Origin: Microbacterium sp.
GTDB taxonomy: Bacteria; Actinomycetota; Actinomycetes; Actinomycetales; Microbacteriaceae
DNA: 64,000 bases
Assembly: GCA_003248655.1 (NCBI GenBank)
Contig: QFPM01000007.1
Location: 68,128 to 132,127 of the forward strand
Direction of reading: 5' to 3'
Of the stretch, positions 1-8,214 are shown piece by piece; the stretch's first letter is position 1; every line of letters starts with the position of its first letter. The notes beneath the pieces are model-generated. The model was not told where the DNA came from, made no database searches, and worked only from the letters and a program-made list of their open reading frames with translations. The translations under genes were made by a program, and so were the position numbers.

Positions 1-866
1 AGTAGCTCGGCGGACGGGATCGCCCGTCGGATGCCGGCGATGAGACGCGCACCCAGGCCGCGCAGGCGCTCGGCTTCCGCGGGCAGTTCTGCCACGGCCT
101 CATCCAGCGCCGCAGCAAGCGCTGCCGCGCCCGCCACATCGGGCGTCCCCGAGCGGAGCCCGCGCTGCTGACCGCCGCCGTGAAGCACCGGCGTCGGTGT
201 CGCGTGGCGCGAGACGATGAGCGCGCCCGCACCACCCGGGGCCCCGAACTTGTGCCCCGAGAGGCTCAGCGCGACAAGCCCCGTCGCGCCGGTCGCCGCG
301 CCCCGCCACCGGGCAAACGTGACCGGCAGGTGCCCGACGGCGCCCACCGCGTCGAGGTGCAACGGCACGCCCGCCTCCGCCGCCGCGGCCGCGAGTGCGC
401 CGGCATCCTGCACGGTACCGACTTCGTTGTTCACGACGAGTGCGGTGGCGAGGGCCGCGCCCGGCAGCGCGTCGGCGAAGCCGGCGGCCGAGATCCGCGC
501 CCGCTCGTCGAGCGCGACCGGACGCACGACAGCGCCCTGCGTCGCGAGCCACGTCACCGAGTCGAGCGTCGCGTGATGCTCGCCGTCTGGCAGCACGACG
601 GCATCCGTGCCGTCCGTCCTCGACCACCACAGTCCCTTGAGCGCGAGATTGACCGACTCGGTGCCGCCACCCGTGAAGACGACCTCGATGGGTTCGCAGT
701 CGAGCAGCGCGGCGATCCGCTCGCGCGACTCCTCGAGGACCCGGCGCGCGGCCTGGCCCGCCCCGTGGATCGACGAGGCGTTTCCGACGTCAACGGATGC
801 CCGGAGCCACGCGTCGCGGGCGACATCTCGCACGGGGGTCGTCGCGGCGTGATCCAGGTACACCAT
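1..866 (-). CDS. Cysteine desulfurase, class V aminotransferase (3' end cut by window edge)
   Basis: PLP enzyme that moves sulfur from L-cysteine to an acceptor for Fe-S clusters or tRNA thiolation. Reading from the ATG at 866, the protein opens MVYLDHAATTPVRDVA, the family start. It then shows the TGGGTESVNLALKG stretch, an EHHATLDS histidine region, the cofactor aspartate in HLDAVGAVGH and the PLP lysine in LSGHKFGAPGGAG. About 288 codons are present; the family usually has 370-400, so the C-terminal part with the catalytic cysteine loop lies outside the window. It is divergent from glgX with only 55 bases between the starts. The NifS/IscS-like family is clear, but the specific pathway cannot be told from this fragment. 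Confidence 0.93.
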   Translation of the reverse strand, partial: MVYLDHAATTPVRDVARDAWLRASVDVGNASSIHGAGQAARRVLEESRERIAALLDCEPIEVVFTGGGTESVNLALKGLWWSRTDGTDAVVLPDGEHHATLDSVTWLATQGAVVRPVALDERARISAAGFADALPGAALATALVVNNEVGTVQDAGALAAAAAEAGVPLHLDAVGAVGHLPVTFARWRGAATGATGLVALSLSGHKFGAPGGAGALIVSRHATPTPVLHGGGQQRGLRSGTPDVAGAAALAAALDEAVAELPAEAERLRGLGARLIAGIRRAIPSAEL

Positions 867-908
867 GTCGCCCTCCCCGCGTGTGACGTGCCGGACACAC
901 GGCCTTAC

Positions 909-914
909 TACTGT
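909..914 (+). promoter_or_regulatory. -10 hexamer of glgX, probable leaderless start
   Basis: TACTGT lies 7 bases before the ATG at 922, and no Shine-Dalgarno sequence sits between them. This is the geometry of a transcript starting at or next to the start codon. Inferred from position only. Confidence 0.5.
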
Positions 915-921
915 AGAACGC

Positions 922-2997
922 ATGGCGATCCCCGAGCCGCTCCCGCGACCGTCCCTGCTCGACTCGGCATACGACCGCCTCGGCGTCACCGTGGGACCGG
1001 ACGGCGGCACGCTGCGCGTCTGGTCGGGGACGGCATCATCGGTCGAACTCGTCCTGTTCGACGCGACCGACCTCGACTGGATCACCGACATCGTGCCGCT
1101 CGCGCCCGTCGGCGGCGGGGTGTGGGAGGGCACGCACGCACACCTGCGCGTCGGCGCGCGCTACGCGCTGCGCGTCGACGGTCCGGCGGCGCCCCGCAAC
1201 ACGTTCAACCCCGAGACGCTGTTGCTTGATCCCTACGGCCGTGGGCTCGACCCCGTCCGCACGGGGCAATGGCGCAGCGCCGTCGTGGACGGATCGTATG
1301 ACTGGCAGGGTGTCGAGCGTCCGCGAACGCCGCTCGATCGGACGGTCATCTACGAGGCGCACGTCAAGGGGCTCAGCAAGCGCCACCCCGGCATCCCGCC
1401 CGCTCTCCACGGCACGTACGCGGGCCTCGGGCATCCGGCGATGCTTGAGCACCTAACGTCCCTCGGCGTCACGGCGGTCGAGCTCCTCCCGATCCACGCG
1501 TTCGAGTCCGAGCCGCGGCTGCGCGGTCAGGGCCTGACGAACTACTGGGGCTACAACACGCTGAACTTCTTCACGCCGCACGGCGCCTATGCGACGGCCG
1601 AGGCGCGCGCGGCCGGACCGGACGCGATCCTTCGCGAGCTGAAGGATGCCGTGCGCACGCTCCACGCGGCGGGCATCGAGGTGCTGCTCGACGTCGTGTA
1701 CAACCACACGTCCGAGCTCGGAATCGGCGGCCCGCGCACGAGCTTTCGAGGCATCGACAACAGTGGCTACTACCGCCAGAGCGACGACGGCGTCTACATC
1801 GACGTGACGGGATGCGGCAACTCGCTCGACACCTCGGTGGATGCCCCCGCCCGCCTCGTGCTCGACTCGCTGCGCTACTGGGCCAACGAAGTGCGCGTCG
1901 ACGGATTCCGCTTCGACCTCGCACCCGTGCTCGGACGGAACGCGAATCACGAGTTCACCCCCGACCACCCTCTGCTCCGCGCGATCGTCGACGACCCTCA
2001 GCTGCAGGGGATCAAGATGATCGCCGAGCCGTGGGATGTCGGGATGGGCGGCTGGCAGACGGGGTCGTTCGGTCTCGGGTGGAGCGAGTGGAATGACCGC
2101 TACCGCGACCGGGTGCGCAACTTCTGGCTCAGCGACGTCGACTACGCGCGGCGCGCGGCGACCCCGCCCGTGGGTGTGGGGGGCTTCGCGACCCGGCTCG
2201 CGGGCTCGTCGAACACGTTCAGCGAAGAGCGCGGGCCGCTCGCGAGCGTCAACTTCGTCACGGCGCACGACGGCTTCACGCTTCGCGATCTCGTCTCGTA
2301 CGACGTCAAGCACAACCTCGGCAACGGCGAGCAGAACCGCGACGGCGCCGACACGAACCGGTCGTTCAATCACGGTGCGGAGGGTTCGACCGACGACCCC
2401 GGCATCCTCGCGACGCGCCGGAAGGCCATGCGGAACCTCCTGGGAACGCTCCTGCTGTCGGCTGGCGTGCCGATGCTGACGGCGGGCGACGAGTTCGGCC
2501 GCTCGCAGCGCGGCAACAACAACGCCTACTGCCACGATTCGCCCCTCACGTGGTTCGACTGGCAGCACGCGCCGTGGCAGGAGGACCTGTTCGCCCACGT
2601 GCAGCGCCTGGTCCAGCTGCGGCGCGAGAACCCGGCGCTGCGTCCGATCCGGTTCGCACACGAGGTGGAGACCGTGCCGAGCGCATCGGTCATCGATTGG
2701 TATGACGAGCACGGCGAGACGATGTCGCACGCGCGCTGGACCGACCCCTCGCACCGGACGCTCCAGTACGACGCGCAGTCAACGCCCGAAGTCGAGGAGC
2801 CGAACCGCATTCTGCTCGTGATCCACGGCAACGAACGACCCATCGATGTGACGCTTCCCCGCATCGAGGGTGTCGCGCAGTTCACGTCGCTCTGGTCGAG
2901 CATCCCCGATCACCCCGACGATTCCCGACCCGTCTACTCCCCCGGCGACACCATCACGTTCCCCGGCACGGCGCTGCACCTGTTCCGCGCGGACTGA
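922..2997 (+). CDS. glgX: Glycogen debranching enzyme GlgX
   Basis: GH13 isoamylase-type enzyme that hydrolyses alpha-1,6 branches of glycogen or limit dextrin in the cytoplasm. The 691-residue protein has an N-terminal CBM48 region (about 15-120), a GH13 barrel containing LLDVVYNHTSE and the nucleophile region VDGFRFDLAPVLGR, the acid in MIAEPWDVG, the NFVTAHDGFTL motif, and a C-terminal beta domain. Length fits the family (about 690-720). I chose the ATG at 922 rather than the in-frame start at 865 because MAIPEPLPRPSLLDSAYDRLG aligns with the usual N-terminus and a -10 element lies just upstream. It heads a glgX-glgE-glgB group; glgE starts 21 bases after its stop. Confidence 0.95.
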   Translation: MAIPEPLPRPSLLDSAYDRLGVTVGPDGGTLRVWSGTASSVELVLFDATDLDWITDIVPLAPVGGGVWEGTHAHLRVGARYALRVDGPAAPRNTFNPETLLLDPYGRGLDPVRTGQWRSAVVDGSYDWQGVERPRTPLDRTVIYEAHVKGLSKRHPGIPPALHGTYAGLGHPAMLEHLTSLGVTAVELLPIHAFESEPRLRGQGLTNYWGYNTLNFFTPHGAYATAEARAAGPDAILRELKDAVRTLHAAGIEVLLDVVYNHTSELGIGGPRTSFRGIDNSGYYRQSDDGVYIDVTGCGNSLDTSVDAPARLVLDSLRYWANEVRVDGFRFDLAPVLGRNANHEFTPDHPLLRAIVDDPQLQGIKMIAEPWDVGMGGWQTGSFGLGWSEWNDRYRDRVRNFWLSDVDYARRAATPPVGVGGFATRLAGSSNTFSEERGPLASVNFVTAHDGFTLRDLVSYDVKHNLGNGEQNRDGADTNRSFNHGAEGSTDDPGILATRRKAMRNLLGTLLLSAGVPMLTAGDEFGRSQRGNNNAYCHDSPLTWFDWQHAPWQEDLFAHVQRLVQLRRENPALRPIRFAHEVETVPSASVIDWYDEHGETMSHARWTDPSHRTLQYDAQSTPEVEEPNRILLVIHGNERPIDVTLPRIEGVAQFTSLWSSIPDHPDDSRPVYSPGDTITFPGTALHLFRAD

Positions 2998-3018
2998 GGA
3001 CGGCGGTAGGTTCGAGTC

Positions 3019-5118
3019 GTGGCCTCGAAGACGCGAATCCCCGACTCCCCTCCGGTCAGCGAGCCGCCGCTGCGAAGCGCGTCACAGCTGCCGCTCAGGG
3101 CGGCGGTCGCAGAGCCCGCGACGTCAGATACCCGCACGCCGCGCATTCCCCTCGCGGATGCCCGCCCCTCGGCGCCGGATGCCCGCTTCCGACCCTCCGC
3201 GTTCTCGGGCGAGGCCGTGCCGTTCCAGGTCGTCGCGTTCCGCGAGGGGCACGACGCGATCGGCGTGCACCTGCGGCTCACCTCGCCGTCGGGGGCCGAG
3301 TCGCTCCACCGACTGTCGCCGCTCGGTGATGGATATGACCGCTGGTGCACCCTCGTCGCGCTCGTCGAACAGGGCGTCTGGCGCTTCCGGTTTGAGGCGT
3401 TCGCCGACGACTTCGCGACCTGGGAGCACGCCGCCGAGCTCAAGATCGCGGCCGGCGTCGATGCGCCCCTCATGCGTGAGATCGGCGCCCGCCTGTTCAC
3501 CGCTGCGGCCACCGAGCGCGACCGAGGCACCGCGCAGGTGCGCGCGCTGACGGCGGCCGCCACCGCACTTCGGGATGCCGCGGTCACCGACGACGCGGCA
3601 CTCATCGTCGTCCGCGACCCCGCGCTCGCCGCCTTCTTCCGCGAACGTCCCGTGCGCTCGCTTGTCACCGTCGGCGACGAGAAGGAGCTCCTCGTCGAAC
3701 GTGAGCGGGCGGGAGTCGGCGCGTGGTACGAGTTCTTCCCACGCTCCGAGGGCGCGAAGCGTCAGAAGGACGGCACGATCAAGTCCGGCACGTTCCGAAC
3801 GGCGACGAAACGCCTCCCGGCGGTCGCCGCCATGGGGTTCGACGTGCTCTATCTGCCCCCGATCCATCCCATCGGTCAGGTGAACCGCAAGGGGCCGAAC
3901 AATACCCTGACAACCAGGCCCGGCGACCCCGGATCACCGTGGGCGATCGGCTCCGCAGCCGGCGGACACGACACGGTCCACCCCGACCTCGGCACCCTCG
4001 CCGACTTTCGCGCGTTCGTGCGCGCCGCGCGCGCCGAGGGCCTCGAGATCGCCCTGGACCTCGCCCTGCAGGCCGCCCCCGACCACCCGTGGGTCACGGC
4101 GCACCCGGAGTGGTTCACGACCCTCCCCGACGGGTCGATCGCTTACGCCGAGAACCCGCCGAAGAAGTACCAGGACATCTATCCCGTCAACTTCGACAAC
4201 GACCCCGCCGGCATCCGAGCCGAGGTGCTCCGGATCGTGCGGCACTGGATCGCACAGGGTGTGAAGATCTTCCGCGTCGACAATCCGCACACCAAGCCCC
4301 TGCAGTTCTGGGAGTGGCTCATCGGGGCCGTGAACGCCGAGCATCCCGACGTCGTCTTCCTCGCCGAGGCGTTCACGCGGCCCGCGCCGCTGCTGGGCCT
4401 GGCACAGGCGGGATTCCAGCAGAGCTACTCGTACTTCACCTGGCGCAACACCAAAGCAGAGCTCGAGGAGTTCTTCACCTGGATCTCGGGCGACACCGCG
4501 GATGTCATGCGGCCGAACCTTTTCGTCAATACCCCCGACATCCTGACCGAGTACCTCCAGTACGGCGGCCGGCCCGCTTACAAGATCCGCGCCGCGCTCG
4601 CGGCGACCGCCGGAGCGTCGTACGGCGTATACGCCGGCTACGAGCTCATCGAAAACGTCGCCAGGCCCGGTTCGGAAGAGAACATCGACAACGAGAAGTA
4701 CGAGTACAAGCTCCGCGATTGGGCAGCGGCGGATGCCGCGGGCACGACTATCGCGCCGTACCTCGCGAGACTGAACGAGATCCGCCGCGCGCACCCGGCG
4801 CTTCGTCAGCTGCGCGGCCTTCGCGTGCACTGGAGCGACGACGACGCCATTCTCGTCTACAGCAAGCACCTCGACGGAGCGCTCACCGAAAGCGGCCATT
4901 CCGACACGATTCTCGTCGTCGCGAACGTCGACCCGCACTCGACCCGGCAGACGACCATTCACCTCGATTCGACCGTGTGGGGCGTGCCCCGAGGCGCGGA
5001 CTACGAGGTCGAAGACCTCATCACCGGCGCCGTGTGGACGTGGAACCAGGATGCCTTCGTCCGCCTGGACGCGTTCGACGAGCCCGTCCACATCCTGCAC
5101 GTGAAGGAGGCGCGATGA
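3019..5118 (+). CDS. glgE: Alpha-1,4-glucan:maltose-1-phosphate maltosyltransferase GlgE
   Basis: Transfers maltosyl units from maltose-1-phosphate to the non-reducing end of alpha-1,4-glucans (GlgE pathway). The 699-residue GH13_3 protein starts at GTG 3019. The catalytic centre is recognisable: nucleophile Asp421 in FRVDNPHTKP and acid Glu450 in FLAEAFTRP, with the family-typical PPIHPIGQVNRKG and KYEYKLRDW stretches. The first 50 residues are low-complexity and may be a tail. Its last codons overlap the glgB start in an ATGA arrangement, so translation of the two is probably coupled. TreS and the maltokinase that make its substrate are not in this window. Confidence 0.96.
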   Translation: MASKTRIPDSPPVSEPPLRSASQLPLRAAVAEPATSDTRTPRIPLADARPSAPDARFRPSAFSGEAVPFQVVAFREGHDAIGVHLRLTSPSGAESLHRLSPLGDGYDRWCTLVALVEQGVWRFRFEAFADDFATWEHAAELKIAAGVDAPLMREIGARLFTAAATERDRGTAQVRALTAAATALRDAAVTDDAALIVVRDPALAAFFRERPVRSLVTVGDEKELLVERERAGVGAWYEFFPRSEGAKRQKDGTIKSGTFRTATKRLPAVAAMGFDVLYLPPIHPIGQVNRKGPNNTLTTRPGDPGSPWAIGSAAGGHDTVHPDLGTLADFRAFVRAARAEGLEIALDLALQAAPDHPWVTAHPEWFTTLPDGSIAYAENPPKKYQDIYPVNFDNDPAGIRAEVLRIVRHWIAQGVKIFRVDNPHTKPLQFWEWLIGAVNAEHPDVVFLAEAFTRPAPLLGLAQAGFQQSYSYFTWRNTKAELEEFFTWISGDTADVMRPNLFVNTPDILTEYLQYGGRPAYKIRAALAATAGASYGVYAGYELIENVARPGSEENIDNEKYEYKLRDWAAADAAGTTIAPYLARLNEIRRAHPALRQLRGLRVHWSDDDAILVYSKHLDGALTESGHSDTILVVANVDPHSTRQTTIHLDSTVWGVPRGADYEVEDLITGAVWTWNQDAFVRLDAFDEPVHILHVKEAR

Positions 5119-7253
5119 GCGACATCGCCGACCACGTCCTCGACTCGGTCGCCACCGGTTCGTACCACGCCCCCCATGACGTGCTCGGCGCCCATCAGCG
5201 CAGTGACGGCACCTGGGTGATCCGCGCGCGCCGCCCGATGGCCCGCACGGTCACCGCCATCGTCGACGACGGAACCGAAGTTGCGCTCGAGCACCTGCGC
5301 TCGGGCATCTGGGCCGGCACGACGGCGACGCGGCCTCGCTCCTACGAGATCGTCGCGACCTACGACGGTGCGCCCGACTACCGCGCCGATGATCCGTACC
5401 GGCACCTGCCCACGCTCGGTGAGATCGATCAGCACCTGATCCGCGAGGGGCGTCACGAAGAGCTCTGGAACGTTCTCGGCGCGCACGTACGCCACTATGA
5501 CGGCGCCGCCGGCGTCTCGTTCGCGGTATGGGCGCCGAACGCTCGCGCCGTGCGGGTCGTCGGCGACTTCAACTCGTGGGACGGTCAGGGCCATGCGCTG
5601 CGCTCCCTCGGCGACAGCGGCGTCTGGGAGCTGTTCGTCCCCGGACTCGGCGTCGGCACCACCTACAAGTACGAGATCCTCACGACGTGGGGCGAATGGA
5701 TCCTCAAAGCCGATCCGATGGCACAGTTCGCGGAGGTTCCGCCCTCCACTGGCTCGATCGTCACCGAGAGCACCTACACATGGGGCGACGGCGGCTGGAT
5801 GACCGCCCGCGGGCAGCGATCGCCCCTCGATCAGCCGATGTCGACGTACGAGCTGCACCTGGGCTCCTGGCGACCGGGCCTCGGGTACCGCGACGCCGCA
5901 GATCAGCTCATCGACTACCTCACCGAGCTCGCGTACACGCACGTCGAGTTCCTCCCGCTCGCCGAGCATCCCTTCGGCGGGTCGTGGGGCTATCAGGTCA
6001 CCGGCTACTACGCGCCGACGAGCCGCTTCGGCACCCCGGATGACCTCCGCTACCTCATCGACCGCCTGCACCAAGCGGGCTTCGGCGTGATCATGGACTG
6101 GGTTCCCGGGCACTTCCCGAAGGATGCCTTCGCACTCGCCCGCTTCGACGGCCAGCCTCTCTATGAGCACCCCGATCCGCGCCGCGGCGAACACAAGGAC
6201 TGGGGCACCCTGATCTTCGACTACGGCCGCAACGAAGTGCGAAACTTCCTCGTCGCGAACGCCCTGTACTGGTTCGAGGAGTTCCACGTCGACGGTCTCC
6301 GGGTGGATGCCGTGGCATCCATGCTCTATCTCGACTATTCGCGCGAAGAGGGCGAGTGGGTGCCGAACATCCACGGTGGACGCGAGAACCTCGAGGCGAT
6401 CCGGTTCCTGCAGGAAGTCAATGCGACCTCCTACAAGCGTTACCCCGGTATCGCGATGATCGCCGAGGAGTCCACGAGCTACCCGGGAGTCACGGCGCCG
6501 ACGAGCGCGGGTGGTCTCGGCTTTGGGTTCAAGTGGAACATGGGCTGGATGAACGACTCGCTGGAGTACATCAAGCGCGACCCGATGTACCGCGCTCACC
6601 ACGAGGGTGAGTTGTCGTTCTCGTTCGTGTACGCGTTCAGCGAGAACTTCGTCCTGCCGATCAGCCACGACGAGGTCGTGCACGGCAAGGGCACCCTCTT
6701 CACTCGGATGCCGGGCGATCACTGGCAGAAGCTCGCGAACACCCGCGCGTTCCTCGCCTACATGTGGGGGCACCCTGGCAAGCAGCTGCTGTTCATGGGG
6801 CAGGACTTCGGGCAGCTCTCGGAGTGGTCGGAGAGCCGAGGACTCGACTGGTGGATGCTCGATCAGCCGCCCCACCGGCAGCTTCTCGACTTCGTCGGCG
6901 CGATGAATCGCGTCTACCGCGACCACGCGCCGCTCTGGGCGCGCGACAGCGACGGCGCGGCGTTCGCACGGCTCGGCTCACCGACGTGGAACCCGAACGT
7001 CATCGCCTTCGCGCGGCACGACCACCACGGCAACACCGTCGCCGTGATCTGCAACTTCTCCGGCGTACCGATCCACGACTATCCGCTCGATCTGCCCGCG
7101 GGCGGGGCGTGGACGGAGCTGCTCAACTCGGATGCCGTGACGTATGGCGGTTCGGGCGTAGGCAACCTCGGCGAGGTTCACGCGGATGCGAACGGCCGCG
7201 CGACGATGGTGCTCCCGCCCCTCGGCGTCCTGTGGCTGGGGCACAGCGCGTAG
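5115..7253 (+). CDS. glgB: 1,4-alpha-glucan branching enzyme GlgB
   Basis: Introduces alpha-1,6 branches into linear glucans made by GlgE or glycogen synthase. The 712-residue protein has an N-terminal N1 module (about 1-100), a CBM48 module with VRVVGDFNSWDG, and a GH13 barrel with nucleophile Asp398 (GLRVDAVASML) and acid Glu451 (MIAEESTSYPG), then SHDEVVHGKGTL and a C-terminal beta domain. I take the start as ATG 5115, which overlaps the glgE stop (ATGA) and has GGAGG 5106-5110 upstream. The open frame extends upstream to 3723 only because GC-rich glgE leaves that frame stop-free. It converges on ybbN with 34 bases between. Confidence 0.96.
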   Translation: MSDIADHVLDSVATGSYHAPHDVLGAHQRSDGTWVIRARRPMARTVTAIVDDGTEVALEHLRSGIWAGTTATRPRSYEIVATYDGAPDYRADDPYRHLPTLGEIDQHLIREGRHEELWNVLGAHVRHYDGAAGVSFAVWAPNARAVRVVGDFNSWDGQGHALRSLGDSGVWELFVPGLGVGTTYKYEILTTWGEWILKADPMAQFAEVPPSTGSIVTESTYTWGDGGWMTARGQRSPLDQPMSTYELHLGSWRPGLGYRDAADQLIDYLTELAYTHVEFLPLAEHPFGGSWGYQVTGYYAPTSRFGTPDDLRYLIDRLHQAGFGVIMDWVPGHFPKDAFALARFDGQPLYEHPDPRRGEHKDWGTLIFDYGRNEVRNFLVANALYWFEEFHVDGLRVDAVASMLYLDYSREEGEWVPNIHGGRENLEAIRFLQEVNATSYKRYPGIAMIAEESTSYPGVTAPTSAGGLGFGFKWNMGWMNDSLEYIKRDPMYRAHHEGELSFSFVYAFSENFVLPISHDEVVHGKGTLFTRMPGDHWQKLANTRAFLAYMWGHPGKQLLFMGQDFGQLSEWSESRGLDWWMLDQPPHRQLLDFVGAMNRVYRDHAPLWARDSDGAAFARLGSPTWNPNVIAFARHDHHGNTVAVICNFSGVPIHDYPLDLPAGGAWTELLNSDAVTYGGSGVGNLGEVHADANGRATMVLPPLGVLWLGHSA

Positions 7254-7287
7254 CTGGGGCGCGGCACGGGCACCTACCCGGCTCGTG

Positions 7288-8214
7288 TCAAAACAGCAGC
7301 GACGCGAGTCGGCCGCGAGCGCGGATGACGCGGGCATCCGCGTCACCGACGAGGCCGAAGAGCTCGAGCAACCGCTCGCGCACCGGCGCGCGCTCATCGG
7401 CGGGAAGCGCCGCGAACAGGTCGAGCAGGCGGGCGAAGGCGTCGTCGACGTGCCCGCCGGCGAGGTCGAGGTCGGCGACCGTGAACTGTGCCGAGAGGTT
7501 GCGGGGATCGGCAGCCGCGGCATCCCGCGCGCTGTGCAGGTCGACGCCCTGCACACGCTGCAGGAGCTTCACCTGGCCGAGCGCTGCGGCGGCCTCCTCG
7601 TCGCGAGGATTCTCCGCGAGTGCGGCCTCATACGCCGCGACCGCTCGCGCATAATCGCCCGCTTCGATCGCGTCGAACGCCTCCTGGTGGTGCGGCGGCA
7701 ACTCCTGTTCGGGCGCTTCGCCGTCCTCCGCTTCACCGACAGGGATGACCCCCGTCACACCCTGCTGGGCGGCCAGCTGCAACAGCTGTGCGAATACGTC
7801 ACGCACCTGGTGCTCGGGAACGGCCCCCGTGAACAGGGGCACGGGCTGACCCGCGATGAGCGCGACGACCATCGGAATCGACTGCGCGCGGAACCCCTGC
7901 GCGAGTTGAGGATTAGCGTCGACGTCGACTTTCGCGAGTACGAGCCGCCCCGCGAGCTCCGCGACGACCTTCTCGAGAACGGGGCTCAGCTGCTTGCACG
8001 GTCCGCACCACTCCGCCCACAGGTCCACGACGACCGGCACCGTGCGCGAGAGCTCGAGCACTTCGCCGAACGTGGCATCCGTCGCGTCGAAGACGAGCGC
8101 CGGCGCATCAGCTGATGCCGTGCGCACAGCAGGCGCAGGAGCGTCCGCGCGCGAACGAAGTGCGGACAGGTCGACGGCGCCACGCAACACGGCACCGGAT
8201 CTGGGATCGCTCAT
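7288..8214 (-). CDS. ybbN: Thioredoxin-domain/TPR co-chaperone, YbbN (CnoX)-like
   Basis: A 308-residue cytoplasmic protein with an N-terminal tail of about 40 residues, a thioredoxin fold with an intact WCGPC active site (Cys70, Cys73), and a C-terminal half of TPR-like helices (YARAVAAYEAALAENP). This matches the YbbN/CnoX family, holdases linked to chaperonin and redox stress. Unlike E. coli CnoX the CXXC pair is present, so redox activity is possible. Its ATG overlaps the stop of the upstream membrane protein gene by one base, so the two are likely co-translated. Confidence 0.88.
   Translation of the reverse strand: MSDPRSGAVLRGAVDLSALRSRADAPAPAVRTASADAPALVFDATDATFGEVLELSRTVPVVVDLWAEWCGPCKQLSPVLEKVVAELAGRLVLAKVDVDANPQLAQGFRAQSIPMVVALIAGQPVPLFTGAVPEHQVRDVFAQLLQLAAQQGVTGVIPVGEAEDGEAPEQELPPHHQEAFDAIEAGDYARAVAAYEAALAENPRDEEAAAALGQVKLLQRVQGVDLHSARDAAAADPRNLSAQFTVADLDLAGGHVDDAFARLLDLFAALPADERAPVRERLLELFGLVGDADARVIRARGRLASLLF

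Noticed and set aside
3723..5114. Upstream extension of glgB to 1176 residues
   Set aside because: The extension lies in another frame of glgE and has no homology. The ATGA overlap and ribosome site at 5106-5110 mark the true start.
5001..6926. Long open frame on the minus strand opposite glgB (641 codons), with similar frames opposite many genes
   Set aside because: High GC leaves few stop codons in shadow frames. The translation is Arg/Val/Glu-rich with no recognisable domain, while the plus-strand GlgB is unmistakable.
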